Assembly: GCF_900102875.1 (NCBI RefSeq)
Contig: NZ_FNGH01000004.1
Coordinates: 124,001 to 188,000, forward strand
Source: Franzmannia pantelleriensis
Lineage (GTDB): Bacteria; Pseudomonadota; Gammaproteobacteria; Pseudomonadales; Halomonadaceae
Length of the DNA: 64,000 bases
Direction of reading: 5' to 3'
In this document: positions 49,841 to 57,794 of the stretch, one piece after another
Layout: the number at the start of each line of letters is the position of its first letter
How positions within the stretch are numbered: position 1 is the stretch's first letter
Translations under genes and position numbers: made by a program
The notes under the pieces: model-generated
Seen by the model: only the letters and a program-made list of their open reading frames with translations
What the model was told of the DNA's origin: nothing
Database searches by the model: none

Positions 49841-51943
49841 ATGGCCAGCGCGAGCGGATTACACTTCACCTTGAGCCTGCCCGGCGCCGAGGACGTGGCG
49901 GTGATCGACTTCACCCATCGTGAGCGGCTCTCCGCGCCCTTCGCGCTCAGCGTACGCTTTGCCAGCCGCGACAGCGGCCTCTCTGCCAGTGATATCCTCG
50001 ACCGCGAGGCGACCCTGACGATCTGGCAGGACGGCGAGGCCCTGCGCCTGATCAATGGCGTGGTCAGCGAGTTCGGCCGCGGCGATCGCGGCCACCGCCG
50101 CACCTTCTACCACGTCGAGATCCGCCCCGCGCTATGGCGCCTCGGGCTGCGCCACAATTCGCGCATCTTCCAGGACGTCTCGCCGCTCACCGTGCTCAAT
50201 ACCCTGTGCGACGAGCACGGCATCGCCGATATCGCCTTCGCCGCCACCCGGGAACCCGAGGTGCGCGAGTACCTGACCCAATACCGCGAGACCGATCTCG
50301 CCTTCGTCCAGCGCCTGGCGGCCGAAGAGGGGCTGTTCTATTACCACGAGGTTGCTGCGGCAGGCGACGATAGCGATGACGAGGCGCCGAGTGCCGCTCA
50401 CCGCCTGGTGTGCGCCGACGCGCCCCAGGTGCTGCCCCATTTGGGCGAGCGCCGCTACCACAGCCGCGCCGGCGGCACGCCGCAGCAGCGCCATGTGCGC
50501 AAGCTCAAGCAGGTTGCCCGCATCGCCCCGGCCAGCGCCACCCTCAAGGACTACTCCTTCAAGAACCCGAGCTACGCCCAGCTTCACGAGCAGGCGGCCG
50601 GTGGCCTCGAGGAACACGCCCAGCGAGACGACTACGAGCACTACGACTACCCTGGGCGCTACAAGGCCGACGCCTCCGGCGAGCCCTTTACCCAGATACG
50701 CCTCGAGGCGCTGCGCCAGGACGCCAGCACCGCCGACGCCGAGAGCGACCTGCCCGAGCTCGCCCCGGGCGTACGCTTCACCCTCAGCGACCACGATCTC
50801 GACGCACTCAACCGCGACTGGCAGGTGATCGGCGTGGTGCATCACGGCGAGCAGCCCCAGGCCCTGGAGGAGGACGGCGTCACCCAGTCGGATAGTGCCG
50901 GCATGACCCGCTACCACAATGACCTGCTCCTGATGCCCGCCGACCAGGCCTGGCGGCCCATGCCCAACCCCCGGCCCCGGGTCGACGGCCCCCAGGTCGC
51001 CTTCGTGGTCGGCCCCGAGGGCGAAGAGATCCACTGCGACGAACACGGCCGGGTCAAGGTACAGTTCCCCTGGGACCGCTACGCCGAACCCAATGAAACG
51101 GCGAGCGCCTGGATCCGCGTCGCCCAGGGCTGGGCCGGCGGCGGCTACGGTAGCATCGCCATCCCGCGCATCGGCCACGAGGTAATAATCAGCTACCTGG
51201 AGGGCGATCCGGACCAGCCGCTGATCACCGGGCGCACCTACCACGCGGTCAACACCCCGCCCTATGCGCTGCCCGAGCACAAGACGCGCACCGTGATCCG
51301 CACCCAGAGCCACCAGGGCGACGGCTTCAACGAGCTGCGCTTCGAAGACCAGGCCGACCAGGAGCAGATCTGGCTCCATGCCCAGAAGGACCTGGAACTG
51401 CTCACCAACCACGACCGCAGCGAAGAGATCGGCAACGACAGCCATCTCACGGTCCGCCACGACCGCATCAGCGAGATCGACAACGACGACCACCTCACCG
51501 TGCACGGCAGCCGCCACTCCCAGGTCGACGGCGACGACCACCTGATCGTCGACGCCACCCGCCACGAGAAATATGGCCGCGCCCAGCTCATCGAGGCAGG
51601 GCAAGAAGTGCACCACAAGGCTGGCAGCAAGACCGTCATCGACGCCGGCGCCGAAATCACCCTCAAGGCCGGCGGCAGCGTTATCAAGCTCGACCCCAGT
51701 GGCGTCACCATCGTCGGCGGCCAGGTCAAGATCAACTCCGGTGGCAGCCCGGGCGTAGGCAGCGGGCAGGCGGTGCAGAGGCCAGTATTGCCAGGGAGGG
51801 CGGTTGCGGAGGCGCATCAGCGTATTGAGGGCGTCACGCATGAGGCCCGGCTTACCACGCACCTCAAGTTGCCGGACATCTGCGAGGAGTGCTGGCGGGA
51901 AGCGTTGGCCTCGGGGCAAACGATGGTACAGGCGGGGAAATAG
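49841..51943 (+). CDS. vgrG: Type VI secretion tip protein VgrG
   Basis: A 700-residue spike protein that caps the Hcp tube and carries effectors. The gp27-like part fills about residues 5-385, the OB-fold with EIHCDEHGRVKVQFPWDR is near 400, and a gp5-like beta-helix (about 510-630) has repeated HLTV/HLIV turns. A C-terminal extension of about 50 residues ends GQTMVQAGK, a possible adaptor contact. The start at 49841 follows GGGAGG; an ATG at 49817 is in frame but worse placed. No T6SS structural genes are in this window, so it is an orphan vgrG. Confidence 0.95.
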   Translation: MASASGLHFTLSLPGAEDVAVIDFTHRERLSAPFALSVRFASRDSGLSASDILDREATLTIWQDGEALRLINGVVSEFGRGDRGHRRTFYHVEIRPALWRLGLRHNSRIFQDVSPLTVLNTLCDEHGIADIAFAATREPEVREYLTQYRETDLAFVQRLAAEEGLFYYHEVAAAGDDSDDEAPSAAHRLVCADAPQVLPHLGERRYHSRAGGTPQQRHVRKLKQVARIAPASATLKDYSFKNPSYAQLHEQAAGGLEEHAQRDDYEHYDYPGRYKADASGEPFTQIRLEALRQDASTADAESDLPELAPGVRFTLSDHDLDALNRDWQVIGVVHHGEQPQALEEDGVTQSDSAGMTRYHNDLLLMPADQAWRPMPNPRPRVDGPQVAFVVGPEGEEIHCDEHGRVKVQFPWDRYAEPNETASAWIRVAQGWAGGGYGSIAIPRIGHEVIISYLEGDPDQPLITGRTYHAVNTPPYALPEHKTRTVIRTQSHQGDGFNELRFEDQADQEQIWLHAQKDLELLTNHDRSEEIGNDSHLTVRHDRISEIDNDDHLTVHGSRHSQVDGDDHLIVDATRHEKYGRAQLIEAGQEVHHKAGSKTVIDAGAEITLKAGGSVIKLDPSGVTIVGGQVKINSGGSPGVGSGQAVQRPVLPGRAVAEAHQRIEGVTHEARLTTHLKLPDICEECWREALASGQTMVQAGK

Positions 51944-51946
51944 CAT

Positions 51947-52714
51947 ATGGCTGAGGTCGCAACGATACCCGTCGACTGGCAATGGGCCCCTCGGCCAGCG
52001 GAAGAGGCACCCAGACGCATCGTACTGATCGAATTGGGGCTTCTCGATCCGGCTACGCGCACCGCGCTGTTCGAGACGCCAGGCATCACGGCCTGGCCTT
52101 TGCTGCAGGATGACGAGCAACCCCACCTGACGGCGGAAGGCCCCTGGCTATTCGAGGTAACACCCGCGTCGATGAGCCAGCTGGCGGTAGAGGATGCGCT
52201 TGGCGGCGGCCTGCATGCCTGGCTGGAGAGCCGTGTGGATATCTCTCGTCTGGCCAGTCAGCTGGCTCCCGCTATGGTGGCGTATCCGGTTGGTGAGCCG
52301 CCGGCACTATTGAGATTCTATTTGCCCCAGGTCATCCGGCAATTGCATGCCGAGACCCACGCCGATTGGCACTACTCCCTCTTCGGTGGCATCGAGCAGT
52401 GGTGGTGGCCAGCAGATGATTCGAGCTGGCAGCCGCTAGGCGCCATGCCCGAGCAAGTGTCTCTGGAATCCCCTTGGAAGCTGACCTTATCCACTGAACT
52501 GTACCAGGCGCTGCAAGGCGATCCGGAGGTGCGCACCGCGACTCGTGTGCTCACCCAGCAGTACCCGGAGCTCTTTGCCGGCGTGTGCGCCTGCGCTCGT
52601 TCGCAGCGAGTCGAAGCCGCACTCTTGGCCGCGACCGAGGCGGGCCTGGTTCAACGCGGCGAGCGCTTGGCCTATGTATATCGCCGCTTACTGGCCGAAA
52701 ACCAGGAGCGATAA
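51947..52714 (+). CDS. DUF4123 type VI effector adaptor (Tap/TEC)
   Basis: A 255-residue protein of the DUF4123 family, which loads effectors onto VgrG tips and is not itself secreted. The N-terminal RRIVLIELGLLDPA segment and the LEVT-like PWLFEVTPASMSQLA region fit the family. It begins three bases after the vgrG stop and its own stop codon abuts the next start (TAAATG). This genomic position, between vgrG and the effector, is standard for such adaptors. Confidence 0.87.
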   Translation: MAEVATIPVDWQWAPRPAEEAPRRIVLIELGLLDPATRTALFETPGITAWPLLQDDEQPHLTAEGPWLFEVTPASMSQLAVEDALGGGLHAWLESRVDISRLASQLAPAMVAYPVGEPPALLRFYLPQVIRQLHAETHADWHYSLFGGIEQWWWPADDSSWQPLGAMPEQVSLESPWKLTLSTELYQALQGDPEVRTATRVLTQQYPELFAGVCACARSQRVEAALLAATEAGLVQRGERLAYVYRRLLAENQER

Positions 52715-52830
52715 ATGCTGGTGAGATGGATCTGGAACTGGCTGTTCAACCAAATCTGGTACGGCCTGCCCAAGGGGGCGCACTGGGGGCTGGGTGCGCT
52801 ATTTGTCGGTTATTTTGTGTGGCTGTTCTT
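52703..52830 (+). repeat. 128-bp direct repeat, copy 1
   Basis: A 128-bp segment covering the ribosome site, start codon and membrane-anchor codons of the first immunity gene. It matches 53213-53340 with three mismatches. Sequence similarity falls off sharply past it. Confidence 0.93.
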
Positions 52831-53224
52831 TATGCCCAGCCTGCACCCCATGCCTACGGATACCTCGATCCGTGGACATAGCCATATCGACCGTCCTGTT
52901 CATCGTTTCTGGGTCAATGAGCGGGGTGGGGGTAATCTTGGGGCTTATGGGGGGGGGAGCACAGTATGCTGCCAGCGTATCAGCGGCGATACCGCCGAAG
53001 TGGAGTGGATATATGGGCGAACCGTCGAGGAGTTCGAACGTGGCGATGAACCCGAAAGACACCGTGTGACACTACCCATGCCGGAGCGTACGCGGGAGGA
53101 TCGCTATCTGCACGTGCACTTCTTGCCCAATCACGAGGTCAAGCTGGGCTGGAGCCCGGACCTGATGTCGCCTTATGCCCATTTGCCGAAGCGCCCGGAC
53201 GTGGCCCGTTATCAGGAGCGATAA
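52715..53224 (+). CDS. Membrane-anchored DUF3304-like immunity protein 1
   Basis: A 169-residue protein with one N-terminal membrane helix (about 22-43, GLGALFVGYFVWLFFM) and a C-terminal domain predicted to lie in the periplasm. The pattern HSHIDRPVHRFWVNERGGGN, then GGGSTVCCQRI, fits DUF3304, often found beside lipase effectors. Its position between adaptor and effector, with a close paralogue next door, supports an immunity role against a periplasm-acting toxin. That role is inferred. Confidence 0.75.
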   Translation: MLVRWIWNWLFNQIWYGLPKGAHWGLGALFVGYFVWLFFMPSLHPMPTDTSIRGHSHIDRPVHRFWVNERGGGNLGAYGGGSTVCCQRISGDTAEVEWIYGRTVEEFERGDEPERHRVTLPMPERTREDRYLHVHFLPNHEVKLGWSPDLMSPYAHLPKRPDVARYQER

Positions 53225-53340
53225 ATGCTGGTGAGATGGATCTGGAACTGGCTGTTCAACCAAATCTGGTACGGCCTGCCCAAGGGGGCGCGCTGGGGGC
53301 TGGGTGCGCTATTTGTCGGCTATTTCGTGTGGCTGTTCTT
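53213..53340 (+). repeat. 128-bp direct repeat, copy 2
   Basis: The second copy of the repeat, including CAGGAGCGATAAATG, spans the end of immunity gene 1 and the start of immunity gene 2. It differs from copy 1 at three positions. It is the probable site of unequal recombination that created or exchanged the second gene. Confidence 0.93.
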
Positions 53341-53731
53341 CTTGCCCAATCTGAACCCCAGCTCGACTAGTGCGTCTATCATAGGCCACAACCATATGGA
53401 AAGGCGAATTCATAGCTTTCGAGTTAACGAGGCCGCTGGTGGAGACTTGGGGCCTAATAGTGGAGGAGGAAGCATTGTCTGCTGCCAGAGAGTTGGTGGA
53501 AAAACTGCTGAAGTGACTTGGACATACAGTAGAACAGTAGCGGAGTTTGAACGAGGGGACAATCCAATATCTCGCACAGTAACTCTACCTATGCCTGAAC
53601 GTGGTCGTCACGAACAATACCTGCATGTGCATATCTTATCGGATGACGAAGTAAAATTAGGATGGAGCCAAGACTTGGACTCACCCTATGCTGAAATCCC
53701 ATATGCCTCCGCAAAAGGGGAAGCTCAATGA
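53225..53731 (+). CDS. Membrane-anchored DUF3304-like immunity protein 2
   Basis: A 168-residue paralogue of the preceding protein. The first 40 residues are almost identical, but the periplasmic domain has diverged (GHNHMERRIHSFRVNE, GGGSIVCCQRV, LPMPERGRHEQYLHVHI), keeping the family's Cys-Cys pair. From about 53345 the codons become much more AT-rich than in copy 1, so the 3' part seems to have a different origin. It overlaps the effector start by four bases, which makes it the likely cognate immunity protein. Confidence 0.78.
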   Translation: MLVRWIWNWLFNQIWYGLPKGARWGLGALFVGYFVWLFFLPNLNPSSTSASIIGHNHMERRIHSFRVNEAAGGDLGPNSGGGSIVCCQRVGGKTAEVTWTYSRTVAEFERGDNPISRTVTLPMPERGRHEQYLHVHILSDDEVKLGWSQDLDSPYAEIPYASAKGEAQ

Positions 53732-55608
53732 CAGAGCAAGAAATCTTAGCTAACTGTGAAGCATTGCAAGCGATAAATGAAGACCTTGCTCAGCTAAGCA
53801 GTCTTGCCTGTCAAAGCACATTGGAAGTCGGTATTTTTTTCGATGGTATAGGGCGAAATCTTGATCATGATGAGTCAGAAGGACGCCTTAGTAATATTGC
53901 ACGATTGCATCGAGCATTTTCTGGCCCCGAGTATGATGGAGCGGGTAAGCGATATCGCAAAGTCTATCTTCCCGGCTTGGGCACACCGCTGGAAACCGAA
54001 GCGTCCGAGAGCCTGGCTGCGGTGGGGCGAATGGCGCCCGGCGAGGCACGTAGCACCATCGAGGGGCACCTGAGCGGTAGCGCCCGTCAGACCGTAGGGC
54101 GTGGGCTGCTGGAAGAGAGCGGGCGTGCCTGGTGGGAGACCTCCCGGCGTACCCTGGTTCAGCAGTTCAGCTCGCCCAAGGGCTGGGTTAAGGCACCTCG
54201 CGATGCTCTCGCCCGGATTGGCGTCGAGTCCTGGCCGCGGCAGCGTGATAGGCCGCTGATGGCGCATCTGCTGACCAGCGGCGCGGCCTCGCGGCTAACC
54301 AAGGCGATGAGCGACTTCGAGCGTCTGGTGGCTCAGGCGAATTCGGCCGAAATGCCGCTGCGCACCATTCGCGTCTCGGTGTTTGGCTTCGATTTCGGTG
54401 CAGCCCTGGCCAAGGCCTTTATCCGTGAATTGCTCGACAAGAGATGCGAACGCCAGGGCGACACTTACCGTTACCAGGACGCCGAAGTGGTGGTTGCCTT
54501 TGCCGGGTTGTTCGACTGCGTGCATCGCACTCACCCCGACATGGGGCCGCTGGAAGCCCTGACACCGACCGTCACGGAAATCGATGACGGTGGTCCATTG
54601 CATCCCGCCTGCCGCCGTGCCGTGCACCTGATCGCCGCCCACGAGCGGCGGATCACCCGTCGCTGCCGCCCGCTTGGCGGGCAGCGGGCCAACTGGCGCG
54701 AGGAGCTGCTGCCGGGCATCAGCGAGGATGTTGGTGGAGGCCTCAAGCCCGGCGAGCAGAAGATCAGCGCCGAGCTGTCGCGCTATGCGTTGCACCGAAT
54801 GTACCGTATGGCGCATCGAGCTGGTGTTCCGGTGCCCAGCCTGGAACAACTCTACCAACGCAACCCTGATGTGGCGGCTTATTTCATGGTTGATGACGAG
54901 ATCGATGGTCATACGCTGCCTGCGCTGGCGGCGGTCTACGCCGAAGCGACCCGCAAACACCGGCAGCCCAACGCCGAGAGCTTCCTCTTTCATGCCGAGC
55001 TATACCTGTCATGGCTGGCCAAGCGCTACCTGATCTACCGAGACACCAGGGCCGCGCTGGAGGCCCGCCTCGACGCGCTGCCGGAGCGTACCCCAGGCGG
55101 TGTGCTGGGCGTACCTGCGGCCTCGTTGACCCGGCCGGCCGAGTGGGAGGATATCGTTGCCACTGCCGAGGAGATCGAGCAGGCACTGGCGGAGTTGGAG
55201 GTGCGGTGGGGTTGGCTGAAAGAGGTCGACCGGGAGGCCCGGAACATCAATGCCCAGCATCTGACAGCGAACAATGAGATTGGCGGCTATGCTCGGCGAC
55301 ACCTGGCAACGGAAGGCAAGCTCGCCGAGGTGTGGATGGCCTGGGTCGGCAGCGAGTCGGCGCGCAATGCGCTCGAGGAAACCTTCACGCGAAATAGTTC
55401 AGTCGCATACCTGTTCCGCTATGGCATTCATGATCGCCATGCCGACGATCAGGAGCTGCAATTCCAGGCCGGGGGTGCCAATGCCAGTGTGGGTAGCCGG
55501 CATTACCACTTCTTCGCCTGGCGTGGTGTGGACATGCCCGGCGAGGAGCCACCGGAGCGCCCCGCCCAGCACCCTAGGGAGAGGATGGAGCGCTGGACCA
55601 TGCGTTGA
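53728..55608 (+). CDS. DUF2235/Tle1-like type VI effector with altered nucleophile elbow
   Basis: A 626-residue protein of the DUF2235 (T6SS Tle1-like) alpha/beta-hydrolase group. The N-terminal GIFFDGIGRNLDHDE matches the family opening, VAFAGLFDCVHRTHPD carries the probable catalytic Asp, and HLIAAHERR and the C-terminal GSRHYHFFAWRG are typical. The nucleophile elbow, normally GFSRGAA, reads GFDFGAA with Asp222 in the Ser position. A phospholipase role is thus uncertain. The first 75 codons are AT-rich, as is immunity gene 2. It is the last gene of the cassette, with no terminator before the convergent rarA. Confidence 0.82.
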   Translation: MTEQEILANCEALQAINEDLAQLSSLACQSTLEVGIFFDGIGRNLDHDESEGRLSNIARLHRAFSGPEYDGAGKRYRKVYLPGLGTPLETEASESLAAVGRMAPGEARSTIEGHLSGSARQTVGRGLLEESGRAWWETSRRTLVQQFSSPKGWVKAPRDALARIGVESWPRQRDRPLMAHLLTSGAASRLTKAMSDFERLVAQANSAEMPLRTIRVSVFGFDFGAALAKAFIRELLDKRCERQGDTYRYQDAEVVVAFAGLFDCVHRTHPDMGPLEALTPTVTEIDDGGPLHPACRRAVHLIAAHERRITRRCRPLGGQRANWREELLPGISEDVGGGLKPGEQKISAELSRYALHRMYRMAHRAGVPVPSLEQLYQRNPDVAAYFMVDDEIDGHTLPALAAVYAEATRKHRQPNAESFLFHAELYLSWLAKRYLIYRDTRAALEARLDALPERTPGGVLGVPAASLTRPAEWEDIVATAEEIEQALAELEVRWGWLKEVDREARNINAQHLTANNEIGGYARRHLATEGKLAEVWMAWVGSESARNALEETFTRNSSVAYLFRYGIHDRHADDQELQFQAGGANASVGSRHYHFFAWRGVDMPGEEPPERPAQHPRERMERWTMR

Positions 55609-55698
55609 AGGACGCTGCCCGCTGACTTCATTGTTCTTCGGTGCCGGTATGTCAGCGCTGATCGTATTTGCGGTCAGGCCGCTTTCGTCTCTACTGCC

Positions 55699-57027
55699 TT
55701 ACTCGTTCTGGTCGGCCTCGGCGTCGAGCTCGGCGCGCCACGCCATGATCTGCTTGAAGCGCGCCTCCTGGCCGTAGTCGCTGGGTTGGTACAGGCTCGC
55801 CTGGGGCAGCCCCTCGGGCCAGCAGTCGTGACGGCGGCCGGCGGGGTAGCCGTGCGGCTCATGGTGGGCGTAGCGGTAGCCGTCGCCGTGGCCGAGCTCC
55901 TTCATCAGCTTGGTAGGGGCGTTGCGCAGGTAGACGGGAACCTCGAGGGTGGGGTGCTGGGCGGCGTGAGCCTTGGCCTGCTTCCAGGCCTGGTCGATGG
56001 CATTGCTCTTGGGCGCCACCGCGAGATGGATGGCGGCGTGGGCAATCGCGCGCTGGCCCTCGTAGTCGCCGAGGCGCAGATAGGCATCCCAGGCCGCCAT
56101 CACCAGCGGCAGCGCGCGGGGGTCGGCGTTGCCGACGTCCTCAGAGGCGATCGCCGCCAGCCGGCGGACGACATCGAGGGGATCGCCCCCGCCTTGCATG
56201 AACTGCGCCATGTACAGCAGCGCGGCATCGACCCGCGACGAGCGTACCGACTTGTGGATCGCCGAGAGCAGGTCATAGTAATGGTCGCCCTGCTTGTCGA
56301 AGGCGCTGGCCTGGTGGCCGAGCACGTCGTCCAGCGCCTCGGCTTGCAGGCGTTCGCCGTTGCCTTCGGGGACACAGAAATCGCAGGCGGTCTCGAGCAG
56401 GCCCAGTGCGCGGCGAGCGTCACCGCCGGCGGCGCGCGCCAGCATGCCGAGCACGCCATCATCGACGCGAATGCGACGTTGGCCGAGGCCGCGTTCAGCG
56501 TCCTCGAGCGCCTGGCGCAGCACGGCCAGCAGCTCGTCCTCGGTGAGCGTCTTGAGCACATAGACCCGCGCCCGCGAGAGCAGAGCAGAATTGACCTCGA
56601 AGGAGGGATTCTCCGTGGTGGCGCCGATCAGCGTCAGCAGCCCGGATTCGACATGGGGTAGCAGGGCGTCCTGCTGGCTCTTGTTGAGACGGTGAATCTC
56701 ATCGAGAAAGAGCAGGGTCTGCCCCTGAGATAGCCGCGCGCGCTCCACCGCGGCGCGGATGTCCTTGACCCCGGCCATCACCGCCGAGAGCTGCTCGAGC
56801 TGGGCGCCAGATTCGTTGGCAAGAATTTCTGCCAGGGTGGTCTTGCCCACGCCGGGTGGGCCCCACAGGATCATCGAACGCACGCTGGCGCTCTCCGCCA
56901 TGCGTCGCAGCGGCTTGTCCGGGCCGACCAGCGCCTGCTGGCCGATGTACTCGGCCAGGTGTCGCGGGCGCATGCGGTAGGCCAGCGGGGCACCGGCGTT
57001 GGCATGTGTCTGGCTGAACAGGTCCAT
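55699..57027 (-). CDS. rarA: Replication-associated recombination protein A (RarA/MgsA)
   Basis: A 442-residue AAA+ ATPase of the clamp-loader class that acts at stalled forks. Walker A GPPGVGKT and Walker [24 protein letters not shown] are clear. The start at 57027 ([21 protein letters not shown]) follows GAGGAA; an ATG at 57048 is possible. In many gammaproteobacteria rarA directly follows lolA; here it runs in the opposite direction on the far side of the vgrG cassette. Confidence 0.95.
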   Translation of the reverse strand: MDLFSQTHANAGAPLAYRMRPRHLAEYIGQQALVGPDKPLRRMAESASVRSMILWGPPGVGKTTLAEILANESGAQLEQLSAVMAGVKDIRAAVERARLSQGQTLLFLDEIHRLNKSQQDALLPHVESGLLTLIGATTENPSFEVNSALLSRARVYVLKTLTEDELLAVLRQALEDAERGLGQRRIRVDDGVLGMLARAAGGDARRALGLLETACDFCVPEGNGERLQAEALDDVLGHQASAFDKQGDHYYDLLSAIHKSVRSSRVDAALLYMAQFMQGGGDPLDVVRRLAAIASEDVGNADPRALPLVMAAWDAYLRLGDYEGQRAIAHAAIHLAVAPKSNAIDQAWKQAKAHAAQHPTLEVPVYLRNAPTKLMKELGHGDGYRYAHHEPHGYPAGRRHDCWPEGLPQASLYQPSDYGQEARFKQIMAWRAELDAEADQNE

Positions 57028-57220
57028 GGTTTCCTCAGTATCCTTCATATGCGACGTTTGGCGACAGGCAGTATGGCGCCAGAGTCACTAGGGTTAAACA
57101 CTCATCGTAGCCGTGGCGTTATCCTATCCGGTTGGAACCCGGGACACCCTGACACGATCCAATGTCGTGCCGACATTTGCCCTCGACAGCAGAGCCTTCG
57201 ACAGCAGAGGAGGACCCTCC

Positions 57221-57772
57221 ATGCCCATGCTGACTCAATTGCGCCAGGATCATGCCAATATGGCGCGCCTGTTGCACGTGCTGCAGCTCAAGCAGAAGAC
57301 GCTCGCCGCTGGCGAGCGGCCCGATTTTCAATTGATCCGCGAAGTCGTGGATTACATTCTCGACTACATGGAGGATTTTACCGTGCCGCTGGAGCGGCTG
57401 TGCAGCGAGCAGCTTGCCGCTCAGGTGCCGGAGGTCAGCGAACTCAGCAATCGGCTGAGCGCCGATTACCGGGCGCTGCGTGAGCGGCTGCGGCGGCTAT
57501 CCCAGGATCTCGACATGATCCTGATGGATGCGGTGCTGCCCATGGATCGCTTTGCCGACGACATGCGCGCCTACCTCGAGGCGCATCGCGCCTATTTGCG
57601 CGACGAACGCGAGGCGCTCTTCCCGCTGATCGCCGAGCACTTCGACGACGACGATCTGCGCTATCTGGCCAGCTTGCTGCCCGAAGGCGCCAAAGCGCGC
57701 CTCGAATACCTGCAGGCCGCCTACCCCGAGCTGTACGCAGAGCTCAGGGCCACGCCGGAACCGGCGCTGTGA
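57221..57772 (+). CDS. Hemerythrin-like domain protein with degenerate metal site
   Basis: A 183-residue helical protein aligning over its length with bacterial hemerythrin-domain proteins (LRQDHANMARLLHVLQ at 7-22, LPMDRFADDMRAYLE, then LFPLIAEHF). The first histidine (His11) is kept, but the HH pair of helix 2 is Thr54-Val55, the EH pair is Asp82-Tyr83 and the last His is Tyr126. A diiron-oxo site is therefore unlikely. AGAGGAGGA precedes the ATG at 57221. A short tandem repeat of about 14 bp precedes it (57183-57210). It is divergent from rarA. Confidence 0.75.
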   Translation: MPMLTQLRQDHANMARLLHVLQLKQKTLAAGERPDFQLIREVVDYILDYMEDFTVPLERLCSEQLAAQVPEVSELSNRLSADYRALRERLRRLSQDLDMILMDAVLPMDRFADDMRAYLEAHRAYLRDEREALFPLIAEHFDDDDLRYLASLLPEGAKARLEYLQAAYPELYAELRATPEPAL

Positions 57773-57794
57773 TGCGCTCCCACCCTTTGGCTTG

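Noticed and set aside
50132-52126. A 664-codon open frame antisense to vgrG
   Set aside because: It lies opposite an unambiguous VgrG, has no ribosome site and has a repetitive Val/Ala/Gly composition.
49674-55698. Transposon or prophage remnant carrying the vgrG cassette
   Set aside because: No transposase, integrase, terminal inverted repeats or flanking tRNA were found; the only repeats are the internal immunity-gene pair.
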